Below are positions 32,304 to 42,100 of a DNA stretch of 64,000 nucleotides, piece after piece (within the stretch, counting starts at the first letter, position 1; each line of letters starts with the position of its first letter). The position numbers were made by a program, and so were the translations under genes. Origin of the DNA: a bacterium 210917-SL.2.15 (GTDB lineage Bacteria; Bacillota; Clostridia; Oscillospirales; Oscillospiraceae); contig JAJCJC010000007.1 in assembly GCA_020555605.1 (NCBI GenBank), forward strand, positions 1-64,000, given 5' to 3'. The notes under the pieces were generated by a model. That model did not search any database and was not told the DNA's origin. It saw only the letters and a program-made list of their open reading frames with translations.

Positions 32304-32317
32304 CGAACAACTGTTCA
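32304..32317. promoter_or_regulatory. LexA (SOS)-box-like site
   Basis: CGAACAACTGTTCA fits the Gram-positive SOS box CGAAC-N4-GTTCG except for the final base. It could instead be a third, differently spaced XRE site, because CGAACA is also the XRE half-site. Confidence 0.45.
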
Positions 32318-32378
32318 GTTCAAGGGTAAAAATTGAATTTGAAAAGAGGTGTTAAAAATCAATAACACCTCTTTTGCG

Positions 32379-33341
32379 CTATATAAATTCCTGAGCGATT
32401 TGCTGCATTTCTGTAATGCACTCTTTGGGGGATAGAATCTTTATTTTCCCCTTGAATTTGAATATCCAGCCATAAAAGGTTCCACTGGGGTTTACTTCAA
32501 TTCTTGCTGTGAAGTGTGCGTCATCATATTTCTCAACAGGTACATCTTCTCCATAATGATCTATGATTACACGCATCAGTTCGTTTTCACATACCAGGGT
32601 TACTTCTTTCGATGACTCTGAGGTAAACATATCCACCATTGTGTTTGTATAGGAGGCTACATCAAATCCCTCTATCGGTATAAAGCAAGTTTCAAGGGTT
32701 TCTACGCCTGTTAGCCGATCTACACGGAAGTGAGCAATCTTCTGATGCTTCAGAGAAAATCCAATCAAATAGTAATGGTCATTTTTCCATTCAAGCGCAT
32801 AGGGATTTACGACATAATAATATCCATCATGCTTCAAGATTTTCTTTTTTTCCTGAGTATATTCATAGTATTGGAACCGAATTTGCTGATGGTTTCCAAT
32901 CGCTGTTTGGATATTATCAATGATATAGTAAACCTTTTCATTATGCGGTTTGACACGGCTGGATAAAGCAGCAAATTTTTGAAGCTGCTCTGCCTGATGT
33001 GTGCTGGTCAGACGGCATAATTTCTGTACCAGTTCCTCGGATTTCTTGGCAGAAATGATCTTCGAGGATGCTACTGCGTCTGTCAGCATTTTCAGTTCTG
33101 GATACTCAAACAGGCGGCTTCCCATAAAATATTGGTTTTGGGTACTCTTGACCACCACAATATCAATTCCTGCATCGATCAGAGTATTGGTATCCGCGTA
33201 AACAGTCTGCCGCACTGCCTGAATTCCTTTTCCATTCAGATGGGAAATGATTTCAGATACTGTGGCGGGATGGTTTTCATCGGTCCGCGCATAGAGAAAC
33301 CGGAGTAATTCCAGTATCCGCATATTTGTTGAATTCTGCAT
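32379..33341 (-). CDS. WYL-domain transcriptional regulator
   Basis: A 320-residue protein: N-terminal winged HTH (ILELLRFLYARTDENHPATV), central linker, WYL domain (YYVVNPYALEWKNDHYYLIG with the W-Y/H-Y signature) and a WCX C-terminal extension. Such regulators sense ligands, often nucleic acid, and accompany defence genes. GGAGGTG precedes the ATG at 33341. The IS110 insertion begins just behind this start and may have altered its promoter. Confidence 0.88.
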   Translation of the reverse strand: MQNSTNMRILELLRFLYARTDENHPATVSEIISHLNGKGIQAVRQTVYADTNTLIDAGIDIVVVKSTQNQYFMGSRLFEYPELKMLTDAVASSKIISAKKSEELVQKLCRLTSTHQAEQLQKFAALSSRVKPHNEKVYYIIDNIQTAIGNHQQIRFQYYEYTQEKKKILKHDGYYYVVNPYALEWKNDHYYLIGFSLKHQKIAHFRVDRLTGVETLETCFIPIEGFDVASYTNTMVDMFTSESSKEVTLVCENELMRVIIDHYGEDVPVEKYDDAHFTARIEVNPSGTFYGWIFKFKGKIKILSPKECITEMQQIAQEFI

Positions 33342-33374
33342 ACTTCACCTCCTACAATAATAATTGCGGTTAAA

Positions 33375-33402
33375 GGCGCGGCAGCCAGCCGCGTCTTTTT
33401 CC
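33375..33402 (+). terminator. Hairpin with T-run at the IS110 left end
   Basis: GGCGCGGC and GCCGCGTC pair around AGCCA, followed by TTTTT. It may block read-in transcription or belong to the element's structured RNA. Confidence 0.6.
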
Positions 33403-33404
33403 AT

Positions 33405-33605
33405 CTCAAAGCCGAAGCTGTTAGAATGGGAGAGTAAATGGCCTGACCCATATCACCTTGGGCCAACCCGCCCGTCGAGGAGTCCGTCAGCCGCCTCTCT
33501 CATTCGCAGCATTCGATTTGCGCAGGTAGAGCCACCTTGTGCGCTCGCGTCACTCAGGAGATTGAACAGGCAATGAGGAAAGAGCGGAAAGCCATATCCA
33601 ATCAG
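33405..33605 (+). ncRNA. Candidate IS110 bridge RNA region
   Basis: IS110-group elements encode a bridge RNA in the long end upstream of the transposase. This interval is non-coding, lies in that position and is rich in local pairings (GGCCTGACCC against TTGGGCC; GGGAGAG against CTCTCTC). I cannot define the loops without the exact ends. Confidence 0.4.
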
Positions 33606-33618
33606 AAGGAGGAACAAA

Positions 33619-34845
33619 ATGAACGCAGTTGGGATCGATGTTTCCAAAGGGAAAAGCATGGTGGCTGCCCTGCGGCCAATGGGTGAAGTGGCGTTGCTGC
33701 CACAGGAATTTCTCCACACCGAGGTCGGTCTGGAGCAGATGGCCTACGCCATCATTGCGCTGGGGGAAGATACCCGCGTCATCATGGAGGCCACCGGACG
33801 CTACCACGAGCCGGTCGCGGCGGCGTTGCATGAGTACGGCATTTATGTCTGCGTCCTGAATCCGCTGTTCATCAAGCAGAGCGGGGGCGGTTCCATTCGC
33901 AAGGTCAAAACCGATAAGGCAGACGCCATGAAAATCGCCAAGTACGGTCTTGACAACTGGGTGGATCTGCGGGAATATACTCCCATGGACACGGTAAGGC
34001 AACAACTGAAGCTGTGCAGCCGCCAGTATAACCTCTACATGAAAACGGTGGTATCGCTGCAAAACAATCTCATTTCATTGACCGACAAGACCTTTCCCGG
34101 TGTGAACGAACTGTTCTCCAGCCCAGAACGCGCCGACGGTCACCAGAAATGGGTGGACTTTGTCATGACCTTCTATCACTGCGACTGCATCTGCCGCGTC
34201 AGTGAGAATGCGTTTGCCGAGCGCTACCAGAAGTGGTGCAAGCGCAAGGGCTACCATTTCAGCGCGGAAAAGGCGCAGGATGTTTATCTCGGGAGCTGCG
34301 GTCATTTCACCACGCTGCCGAAGAACGACAACACGAAATTGCTCATTACGACTGCTGCCCAGCAACTGCTTGCAGGCAAGATGACGCTGGCCGCCTTGCG
34401 CACTGAAATGACACGCCTTGCCAAGCAATTGCCGGAGTATGATATCGTGCGTGCCATGTACGGTGTGGGCGAGACGACTGCCGTGCAGCTCATGGCGGAG
34501 ATCGGCGACGTGCGCCGTTTTCCGCGCCGCAGCTCCATCGTCGGTTTCGCGGGTGTTGATCCGGCTGTAGACCAGTCCGGCAAGCACAGCGCCAAGAGCG
34601 TCCCTACGACCAAGCGCGGCTCTCCGCATCTTCGGAAAACGCTGTACCAAATCGTCTGCACTTACCTAAAGAAGTCTCCTGTAGATGAGCCTGTGTACCA
34701 GTTCCTCGACAAGAAACGCAGCGAGGGCAAGCCTTATTTTGTCTACATGACAGCCGCGCAGAACAAGTTCCTGCGCATCTACTATGCCCGTGTGAAAGAG
34801 TGCCTGGAGGCTTTTGACGCACAGCAGGACACCTCACAAAGATAA
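33619..34845 (+). CDS. IS110-family transposase (DEDD recombinase)
   Basis: A 408-residue protein. The RuvC-like DEDD part begins VGIDVSKGKSMVAALRP and continues IIMEATGRYHEP-type and KVKTDKADAMKIAKY segments holding the acidic residues. The C-terminal Tnp domain has YGVGETTAVQLMAEIGDV, FAGVDPAVDQSG and KRGSPHLRKTL with the conserved Ser. AAGGAGG precedes the ATG at 33619. The protein is full length and looks functional. Confidence 0.95.
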   Translation: MNAVGIDVSKGKSMVAALRPMGEVALLPQEFLHTEVGLEQMAYAIIALGEDTRVIMEATGRYHEPVAAALHEYGIYVCVLNPLFIKQSGGGSIRKVKTDKADAMKIAKYGLDNWVDLREYTPMDTVRQQLKLCSRQYNLYMKTVVSLQNNLISLTDKTFPGVNELFSSPERADGHQKWVDFVMTFYHCDCICRVSENAFAERYQKWCKRKGYHFSAEKAQDVYLGSCGHFTTLPKNDNTKLLITTAAQQLLAGKMTLAALRTEMTRLAKQLPEYDIVRAMYGVGETTAVQLMAEIGDVRRFPRRSSIVGFAGVDPAVDQSGKHSAKSVPTTKRGSPHLRKTLYQIVCTYLKKSPVDEPVYQFLDKKRSEGKPYFVYMTAAQNKFLRIYYARVKECLEAFDAQQDTSQR

Positions 34846-34866
34846 ATCAGATTGCTACTTTATCCC

Positions 34867-34897
34867 GGCTGGCGAAGCTTTTTCTCCAGCCTGTTTT
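34867..34897 (+). terminator. Terminator after IS110 transposase
   Basis: GGCTGG-C-GA pairs with TC-T-CCAGCC around AGCTTTT, followed by TGTTTTG. Confidence 0.7.
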
Positions 34898-34991
34898 GTC
34901 ATGCCCTTTTTCAGCTGTGCAAATTTTGCGGGACTTTTTTCATTTCAGCTATTGACTTTTGTTTGCAGGACTCCTCGATTCTTAAAATGGC

Positions 34992-35132
34992 CTATTTTGT
35001 GTGGTGTCCAGCTCCAAAGACCAGAAGCAGGGCGACAGCACAGAGAAGTAGGCCAGTCCAATTTCGATCCATAATCAGCTTGATTACCGCCACAAGCAGC
35101 AGTCCGCCCACCAGGAGCACAACGCCGTTCAT
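34992..35132 (-). CDS. Small membrane protein, last gene of the immunity array
   Basis: A 46-residue hydrophobic protein: VVLLVGGLLLVAVIKLIMD, then WTGLLLCAVALLLVFGA, two membrane helices with a short turn, ending GHHTK. GGGAGG lies 7 bases before the ATG, which directly follows the stop of the DUF4261 gene. Tiny two-helix proteins are one known form of immunity protein. It lies at the IS110 edge but has its own stop codon, so it seems complete. Confidence 0.6.
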   Translation of the reverse strand: MNGVVLLVGGLLLVAVIKLIMDRNWTGLLLCAVALLLVFGAGHHTK

Positions 35133-36011
35133 TCAGCGTCCTCCCGAGGCATAGTTCCCCATGTGGATGTCCAGCACCTCTCTGGGCGGCTGGATCAGGG
35201 CGTCCTCATACTGGCACTTCCACTGAATCTCCCGGCACATCTGGCCATCCGCCACGCCGCCTATGGTTTCCCCATCCTGAATGGGGTTATCATGCTCCAA
35301 TATGTACGATGCCACATTGTAGGCGTGGTTTACCACCCAGTTGGGGTCCATGCCGTGGAAGTGGTACTGGAGGTCGGGCAGGAGCAGGGTGCTCATACCC
35401 ACCGTGTCGATGAGCATATCCTCCGTACCCTCAATGTTGAAGAAACGGACATTGACGCCAAAGCGGATAAACCGATCTGGCCCCTCAATCTGATGGGAGC
35501 GCACATCCTCTGCCAGAAACAGCTTGCCGCAGTTCTGGAAATAGAATGCCTCACAGGTGGGGTACAGCTCCGCCAGAGCCTCCAGAAAGTCGGCGTCCAG
35601 GTTGGCCCGTTCCAGCGCCGGAAGTGCCGCAGCCAGCATATCGGTGGCTACCACCTGATATTTACACTCCCGGAAGATCCGCTCCCGGTCCTCCTGGCAG
35701 TCCCACATCTGGCTCATCAGGAAGGCATCAAAGCCTTTGCCCTTGAACTTGTCGCATTTCATCACCATCAGCTGCACCGGGCATTTTCCGTCCTTGAACT
35801 CTGCAATATGCTCCTGTGCGGCAAAGCCAGCCATTTTCTTATCATAACAGAAGCACTCTGTTGATCCGATGTGCTTCTCCATTACGGCAGTCATTTTTTC
35901 TTTATCCGGCATTTCTACCGGCTCTTTGAACAGCATCTGAATGAGATAGGGGCCACCGGGCTGGGGGCCTTTTTTGTCGTCCAGATTTTGCTGGAAAGCT
36001 TTATTGCTCAT
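35133..36011 (-). CDS. DUF4261-like immunity-type protein
   Basis: A 292-residue cytoplasmic protein. The C-terminal half (DTVGMSTLLLPDLQYHFHGM, then VVNHAYNVASYILEHDNPIQ and DGETIGG) matches the DUF4261 pattern that also occurs inside the giant protein of this array (VLACDVTLQDGETIG). DUF4261 is found with SUKH and other immunity genes. The toxin it might neutralise is unknown. It is 12 bases downstream of the next gene. Confidence 0.7.
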   Translation of the reverse strand: MSNKAFQQNLDDKKGPQPGGPYLIQMLFKEPVEMPDKEKMTAVMEKHIGSTECFCYDKKMAGFAAQEHIAEFKDGKCPVQLMVMKCDKFKGKGFDAFLMSQMWDCQEDRERIFRECKYQVVATDMLAAALPALERANLDADFLEALAELYPTCEAFYFQNCGKLFLAEDVRSHQIEGPDRFIRFGVNVRFFNIEGTEDMLIDTVGMSTLLLPDLQYHFHGMDPNWVVNHAYNVASYILEHDNPIQDGETIGGVADGQMCREIQWKCQYEDALIQPPREVLDIHMGNYASGGR

Positions 36012-36023
36012 TTGGTTTCCTCC

Positions 36024-36803
36024 TTAGTAATCAAGCAAGATGGGCACCTGCTGTTCCTCGGCAAACCGCATGGCACGCCAGAACATGGAGAAGGCAAACT
36101 TGGCAAGGGATTGGGTGTCATACTGGGTGTGTTCCGGGATGTCCGCCTTGCTGTACTGTCCATCCGGGCCCAGGGTCCCGTCTACCGGGTATCCCTCGGT
36201 GTCTGCCCAGCCAAGGATGGTATCCTCATCGGCCTGCCACGCCAGCTGGTTCAGCTTTTCCAGCTCCTTCCGCAGTCCGCCCAAGGTGGCGATCATCGTC
36301 TGATCATCGGTGGGCAGAGGGCCTTGGAATAGAAAGCTGTCGGTGAGGGGAAACCACCAAGTCGCGCCCCGAAGCAGGGACCACACCCGCTCCTCGTCCG
36401 ATGCAAGGCGGGCAATCAGGGGATGCTCCCCGAAGTCCCAGTCCTTCTCCACGGTGAGAGGCACCGGTTCCTCGTATGTATGACAGGCGGCCACCAGCAG
36501 CATAGCGCCAAAGGCATCCCAATCTGGCTTATCGGTGTAATAGGGCCGCTCGTTGTCCTCCGGCCATGGAGTGTAGGGCGGTTGGTTCGGCTGGGAAATG
36601 GCGGCTAAGATCTGATCCCGCCAGTCCTCCACTGCCGCCTGGATCTCAGCCGGGGACAGCTCCTCCTCGTTGTCGGCGGGTTCTCCATCCGGGGTGATCC
36701 GGCTAAAGGTGTATCCGTTTTCCTCCGCCCACTGCTGAACAACAGTTTTCCAGTTGTGAGAATAGTACCGGGTCAGCGTCCCGGCGTAAATGTCAAGTCC
36801 CAT
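36024..36803 (-). CDS. Hypothetical immunity-cluster protein, 259 residues
   Basis: Begins MGLDIYAGTLTRYYSHNWKT, a start common to a family of unknown cytoplasmic proteins in Firmicutes and Actinobacteria immunity loci. It is rich in Trp and acidic residues, with WWFPLTDSFLFQGPLPTDDQ in the centre and KFAFSMFWRAMRFAEEQQVP near the end. AGGAG is 8 bases before the ATG at 36803; the earlier GTG lies inside that site. I cannot name the target. Confidence 0.6.
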   Translation of the reverse strand: MGLDIYAGTLTRYYSHNWKTVVQQWAEENGYTFSRITPDGEPADNEEELSPAEIQAAVEDWRDQILAAISQPNQPPYTPWPEDNERPYYTDKPDWDAFGAMLLVAACHTYEEPVPLTVEKDWDFGEHPLIARLASDEERVWSLLRGATWWFPLTDSFLFQGPLPTDDQTMIATLGGLRKELEKLNQLAWQADEDTILGWADTEGYPVDGTLGPDGQYSKADIPEHTQYDTQSLAKFAFSMFWRAMRFAEEQQVPILLDY

Positions 36804-36823
36804 AAGTTTCACTCCTTTTTTGT

Positions 36824-37150
36824 CTATATCATTTCATACAGCAGGGCAGCGTCGCCCTGCACCAGTTCCAGATGGGAGCGCAGCGTTTCAAGCCCGCTTT
36901 GCACCGCCTCGGTGGGCAGATCCCAGTCTGGGGCAATTTCAGCGGCCAGCAGATGAGTCGCCAGCTCTCCCTTCAGCAGCGCGCAGTCCAGGGTGTCCTC
37001 CGTCTGGGGCGCTGAAAAACGGACATCCAGATCCAGCTCGCTCTCGCACCAGTCCCAGATGGCCATGTAGACCGCGCCGGGGCGGCCGCCGTCGGACAGC
37101 TCCTGCCGCCGGCCGTCTTTGAGTAGATAAAAGGATGCGATCTGCGACAT
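36824..37150 (-). CDS. Hypothetical immunity-cluster protein, 108 residues
   Basis: Acidic, single-domain protein beginning MSQIASFYLLKDGRRQELSD, with the middle YMAIWDWCESELDLDVRFS. AGGAGG precedes its start and it is embedded in the array with short gaps. No family recognised; size and pI fit an immunity protein. Confidence 0.6.
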   Translation of the reverse strand: MSQIASFYLLKDGRRQELSDGGRPGAVYMAIWDWCESELDLDVRFSAPQTEDTLDCALLKGELATHLLAAEIAPDWDLPTEAVQSGLETLRSHLELVQGDAALLYEMI

Positions 37151-37161
37151 GGCAATTCCTC

Positions 37162-37698
37162 CTAAATGTTATTCGCTTCCATCAGTCCTTCGGCCTGCAT
37201 CCGAATCACATAGAAAGCCCGCACCCAGTCCAGTTCCTGCTCCATGGATTCCTCCAAAGCCAGCAGGCGGCGCTTTCCCAGCCTGCGGTCCAGGAGGGCA
37301 AAGATACGAACAAGAGGATTCTCGCTGACAAGGCTTTTCTCAATGCTCTGGTTGTTAAAGATCTCAAACGCCTCATAGAACACCTTTTGGTCAAAGGTGC
37401 CCTGCTCCAGCGCAAAGGCATGGGCCTGGTTGATGGCCTCTTTTGCGGAGTCACAATCTTTCAGCGTTGTAGACCGCAAATGATGAAATTTCGTCCACAC
37501 ATTCTCAAAATAGGTGTAGTAGTTGCTCCGGAGCACTTCCACACCGTCCATGCGGATGGCTGCACGCCCCTCATGGTCGGCGCTTTTGCTGTAACTGGTG
37601 GCAAAATACTGGATGTGGCCCCGGAGTGCCGGGCACAGGTAGTCATTCTCCAATTTGTTCCGGATTCCACTCCAAGTGGATACTCTACTGTTTGACAT
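37162..37698 (-). CDS. SF0329-type protein
   Basis: A 178-residue protein whose first part (WSGIRNKLENDYLCPALRGH, then IQYFATSYSKSADHEGRAAI) matches what is annotated as the SF0329 family, frequent in polymorphic-toxin immunity clusters. It is mostly helical in the C-terminal half with RIFALLDRRLGKRRL. The ATG at 37698 is chosen over a longer frame without a ribosome site. The biochemical role is unknown. Confidence 0.7.
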   Translation of the reverse strand: MSNSRVSTWSGIRNKLENDYLCPALRGHIQYFATSYSKSADHEGRAAIRMDGVEVLRSNYYTYFENVWTKFHHLRSTTLKDCDSAKEAINQAHAFALEQGTFDQKVFYEAFEIFNNQSIEKSLVSENPLVRIFALLDRRLGKRRLLALEESMEQELDWVRAFYVIRMQAEGLMEANNI

Positions 37699-37724
37699 AG
37701 GTGTTGTTTCCTTTCTGCTGATTC

Positions 37725-38276
37725 CTACTGCTTTTGGAGATACTCCCGGAAGCATTCGATGAACTCCCGATTCCGCTTAGGGACATCGAACCCCTTCCGA
37801 TGGGGGAAGAACCCCTCCTGTTCCACATCGTCCAGCAGCTTGGGCAGATTGGAAAACCGGGCAAAGAATGGTAGTGCATAGTCCTGGATCTGCCCGGAAA
37901 TTTCCTGGATAGAGCGTTCCCGCTCCAGCAGAGTAGATACCTCATAGCGGGGGAAGTCATCATACCGGTGGGTCAGCCGGGCGATGGAGGTACCCACGAT
38001 ACCATCATAGGTTTCCTCCGTCCCTTCCTGCTCACTGCGCCACTGGGCAATCACCTGGGAACTCACATCGAAGAAGGCAGTAAAAGTGGTGGAGCCAAAG
38101 CGGATGGAGGGGGAAAAGTAAAAGGAGAACACAAAGATGCCGTCTTTTTTGTAGATGTCATTTTTGCTCTTGCGGTATTTGTAGCCCAGCGGGATCAAAG
38201 GCTCCGCGATCCGCTCACAGGTATAGACGAAGATCTCACGGGGCTTGGTTCCCTTGGGAAAATCCTTCTTCTCCAT
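37725..38276 (-). CDS. DUF4304-like immunity-type protein, tentative
   Basis: A 183-residue protein with GYKYRKSKNDIYKKDGIFVF and SFYFSPSIRFGSTTFTAFFD, an alpha/beta pattern like DUF4304/DUF4268 immunity proteins that bind their toxin through a beta-sheet. The assignment is by eye. It starts 10 bases after the CbrC gene. Confidence 0.5.
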   Translation of the reverse strand: MEKKDFPKGTKPREIFVYTCERIAEPLIPLGYKYRKSKNDIYKKDGIFVFSFYFSPSIRFGSTTFTAFFDVSSQVIAQWRSEQEGTEETYDGIVGTSIARLTHRYDDFPRYEVSTLLERERSIQEISGQIQDYALPFFARFSNLPKLLDDVEQEGFFPHRKGFDVPKRNREFIECFREYLQKQ

Positions 38277-38285
38277 GTTGCCACC

Positions 38286-39149
38286 TCAATCAAAATCCAT
38301 CCAGACCAGGTGCTTTCCACAGTGGAGGCACTGGAACAGATAGCATTGCAGATGCCCGCCATTGACGGATTCCCGGATCATTCCCTTCTGCTCCTCGTCC
38401 CACATGGGGTCGTCCAGCACCTCCTCCAGCACACCCAGTGCCCGCAGTTCTCTGGCTCCCACATTACCCAAATAGGCGCAATAGTCACCACAATGGGCGC
38501 GCCAGTATTCCTGCTGCCAGCCGGAGTAGCCGGGGGTGCGGTGGATCAGCTCGTCCAGCTTCTCCGGATCGTCTACACCATCGTCCACAGAGAAATCATC
38601 TTGAAAACTACCGTCATATTTCCGGGCTGCTTCGCCGTTGGCGATGCACTCTGGGCACAGATATGCAATATCCTCCACTGAAAAGAACGGATTGGTATAG
38701 AAAATATGGGTCGTCTTGCCACAGCAGTCGCAGACAACGCCGTCTGCGGATTCCTCAAAAGCCCCAGTTTCCAGAGGGTTTGGGTGATACCGGAAGGCGG
38801 GCAGGCCCAGCTGGGCCTGCCGTTCCTTCTCTTTCTGCTTTTCCTCCGGCGTTTTGGGCTTGCGGAGAGCATAATGATTGCCCCAGTTTTCCGCATAGTC
38901 CTTCAGCGTGCCCAGCCGCTTGAGGGTCTTTTTATCGGAACGATTTCCGATTTGGCAGAGCAGTTCATAGGCATCCTTCTTGAAGTCCAGCAGATCATAC
39001 ACATCCACCAGCACTTCCTTGGCCTGCTGATCCTCACTCTGCTCAAGTTCTTCCTTGAAGGTATATAGAGCGCGGACACTGTCCGGACCTTCATTGGTCG
39101 CAACAAACTGTTTTTTTAGTTCGATATAGGTTTTTTGATATTCTGTCAT
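38286..39149 (-). CDS. CbrC (UPF0167)-type protein with N-terminal helical extension
   Basis: The C-terminal two thirds (LPAFRYHPNPLETGAFEESA, VCDCCGKTTHIFYTNPFFSV, YLCPECIANGEAARKYDGSF) is the CbrC/colicin E2 tolerance family. Two CxxC pairs suggest a zinc site, and HLQCYLFQCLHCGKHLVWMD closes it with another pair. About 100 helical residues precede it. CbrC is linked to tolerance of colicin E2 in E. coli; here it is likely an immunity or tolerance factor. GGGAGGTG precedes the ATG at 39149. Confidence 0.85.
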   Translation of the reverse strand: MTEYQKTYIELKKQFVATNEGPDSVRALYTFKEELEQSEDQQAKEVLVDVYDLLDFKKDAYELLCQIGNRSDKKTLKRLGTLKDYAENWGNHYALRKPKTPEEKQKEKERQAQLGLPAFRYHPNPLETGAFEESADGVVCDCCGKTTHIFYTNPFFSVEDIAYLCPECIANGEAARKYDGSFQDDFSVDDGVDDPEKLDELIHRTPGYSGWQQEYWRAHCGDYCAYLGNVGARELRALGVLEEVLDDPMWDEEQKGMIRESVNGGHLQCYLFQCLHCGKHLVWMDFD

Positions 39150-39164
39150 TGGTCGCACCTCCCA

Positions 39165-42100
39165 TCAATCCCACCAGAAATACCAGACGGTGGACTGCCA
39201 CAGAACATCTGCCAAGGAGCCAATGCTTCCATCCTCATTCTGATCCAGATCTGGGCAGAAACCATATTGCTCCACAGCCACCTCCATAGCTCTTTCCTTG
39301 GAGATCGGAGTTGGAAGTTCAAACTCCAATTCATCGTGGCTCATGGCGGCAGGGATGGCACCATGTTGCTCGAACCAGTATTTCGCCACTGCCATCAGGT
39401 CCGGTGTGTCGGGACACTCATTCCAATTTCCAAAGGGCAGGTAGGCGAAGATCTCCCAGGGGTTCTTTACCGGAATTTTAGCCAGAATGAGCGGATATGT
39501 CATTCCGGTATCATCGTTCCAATAGTTTGCGAAGCGGTCGTTGGGTTCTCCGCCCTCCATCTCGCCCAGGACTTCCTCATCCCAGTCCAGATCATCGTCC
39601 TCGGCTTCTTCCTTGCGCTGGCCAGTCAATTCCTCCAAAATCGCCTTTCCGTCCTTGACGGGAGCGGAGAGCGCCTTCTTCCGGTACTCCGTTACGGTTT
39701 TGAGGTCAAATTCATAGAAGTCCGCATCATGCTCCGAATCGGCGTTCATTACCAGACACTCCAACAGCGTTTCATCATCCGCCTGGATAAGCACGGGAAC
39801 AAAGCCCTCCCGTACCCCCAGCCGCTGGGCGTAGCTGTATGCCGACATGATGGGGTCATCATCTGCCATGGATGGGAAATAGGTACACTCGCAGTCCAAA
39901 TACTCCATGATGGCATGAGCCACCTCGGAAGGTTCCAGCGTGTCCTCGTCGAAGTCCTGTCCCTGCCAGTTGGCAAAGCGTTCTTCGATCACCTCTGCCA
40001 TAGCCTGATAGTAGTCCTCGTCAAAGGGGATGAACAGGTAGGCTTCATCTTGGAACTCATCGGAGTGATACCGCTCCGGGCCGAAGAAGCGGAGGGCGTT
40101 GTCGTCAACATCGGCAGGATAGTAGGGGCTGTCGCCCTCTCCGTAGTAATAGCCTGCAAAGGCACGGCCTTGCTGATTGAATAGCACAGAGAACAGACAG
40201 CCGTCCAGCTCATCCCGGATAAACTCCCGCAGATCCACGCTGGCAGGATCAGCCTTGACCTTTTCTACGACCTCTCCGTACTCCACGAGGAATTCTTCAC
40301 CCATCAGGTCGTGTTCCATGCACCAGCGCAGGTAGATGGCCATGTGGTTATAAGCATTGATGGGGTCAATAGGCAGTTCCTTCTCCTCAATGCTCTCAAG
40401 GTGATAGGAAGCGTCGTCCATCTCGCCGTCAAAATCATCATTGGAAAGAGTGCCACGGGTGATAGCATCCTGACGGGTGGGGGTTACGACAAAGCTGATG
40501 CCGTTCATTTTGTCCAACAGAGCATCTGCATCATGCTCCATTTTATAGTCCAATTCATCCCGGTAGAGGGGGATCACCTGATAGAAGTTGACCTCCTCGC
40601 CGCCCGGCAGGGTGCAGACCTCGCCGCCCTCCTCTGTACTTTGGGGGCCGGTGAGAATGGCGGCACACAGCTTCGTATTTTCCGCAAAGTCTTCCTCATT
40701 GTTCATGGTATGACCGAAGCCCAGCCAGGTGTCGCTGGCAATGGGCAGGCGGGCCAGAACCTTCAGCAGGCGGATGGGCCAGTACCACTTTTCGTCTTTC
40801 ATGGACTCCTGATCCAGCTTCCAGTCCGCAGGCAGCGCGATAGCCAGCTCCGCCCGCTCCAGCTTGTATTCCGCCAGTTCCTCCGGCACATTCATCCGGT
40901 GAGCACCCATACCCATGGTGACCAGGGTGTAATAGTCCCGCTCCTCAGTGGGCGGCACCATGCAGATGTCCACATGGATGTCTGGAGAAACCAGCTCGTG
41001 GAACACATTCTCAATCTCGCCGAAATACTGCTGGATGTGCCCCTCGACGGCCTCCATCTCCTTCTCGGTGTAGACTTCGGGATTACTGAATTCTTCCTCA
41101 TCCTGCTTGTCATCATTGTCCGAGTGGTCGCAGCTGTCATCCTCTGGATCTCCCTTTATAGGCTCGTAACCAATCTTCAGGGTCATCTGTTCCTCTGGCA
41201 GAGAGACACCGGGGCTGCGGGTGATGGTGTGTTTATCGTCCGCAGAAAAACCGATGGTCTCGCCGTCTTGCAGCGTCACATCACACGCCAGCACATAGGA
41301 GGCAAGGCTTGCCAAAAAGTCCCGTAGTTCCTCCGGCTCAGCGTCGGTGTTCAACACCTCCATTTCCTCCTTGCCAAACACATCCATGCCGTAGGTGTAG
41401 CCGTTTAGGCCCCCCTCGCTCCGGTACAGTCCGAACCAAACCCAGTTGAAGATGGGCAGTTCGTCCTTTTTGAGCATATCGGCAAGGCCCTCATAGAAAC
41501 GAGGCTCAAATACCACGCCGCTGGTGTAGACACCGGTGGCGTATTTCTGCTTGCAGCACACTGCCATCGCCTTGGTGAACAGCTTACCCCGTTCCAGCAG
41601 TTTTTCCTCCTCGCTCAACACAGCCACCACGATATGGGCCTTGTGTGCTTTGGCCACTTCTACGGCCTCTGGCCACATATAGTTGTTTTCGGCGTTGATC
41701 TCTGCTTCATTGTCCGGGATGTGACCGTGGAATAGTGTCACAATCAGCATCATATTGCCGACCCGCATTACCACAGCGTCATCGCTGTTCTCAACATCTT
41801 CGTCGCCCTCATCCGGCTCCTCATCTACGATGCCCCATTCTTCCCGCAGATCTCGAATCAACTGCTCCTTGTCCCACTCTGCTTTGGAGAGGAGCACAGA
41901 TCCGGCAAAGGAACCCTTATGGTCGGTTTCCTCCTCGTCGGCGTCATCCTCAAGATCCTCTGCATCTTCATCCGGATCATAGAGGGATTCATGCTCCAGT
42001 CCGCGGATAAATTCCTCAAAGCTGTCTGCCAGATGGGTAATTTTATAGTCATTTTCCTGATCCACATGGACTACCGCAGGCTCTCCCTGAGGGCCGCAAG

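Larger units (their letters stand above)
33365..34960 (+). mobile_element. IS110-family insertion sequence (ends approximate)
   Basis: A DEDD transposase with a ~250-base left non-coding end and a short right end. The insert separates the WYL gene from the immunity array. IS110 elements have no terminal inverted repeats that would define the ends, so boundaries are estimated from where neighbouring genes begin (33341 and 34992). Confidence 0.7.

Noticed and set aside
32304..32317. A definite LexA site
   Set aside because: One end base departs from the consensus and the half-site equals that of the local XRE operator, so it is kept only as a possibility.
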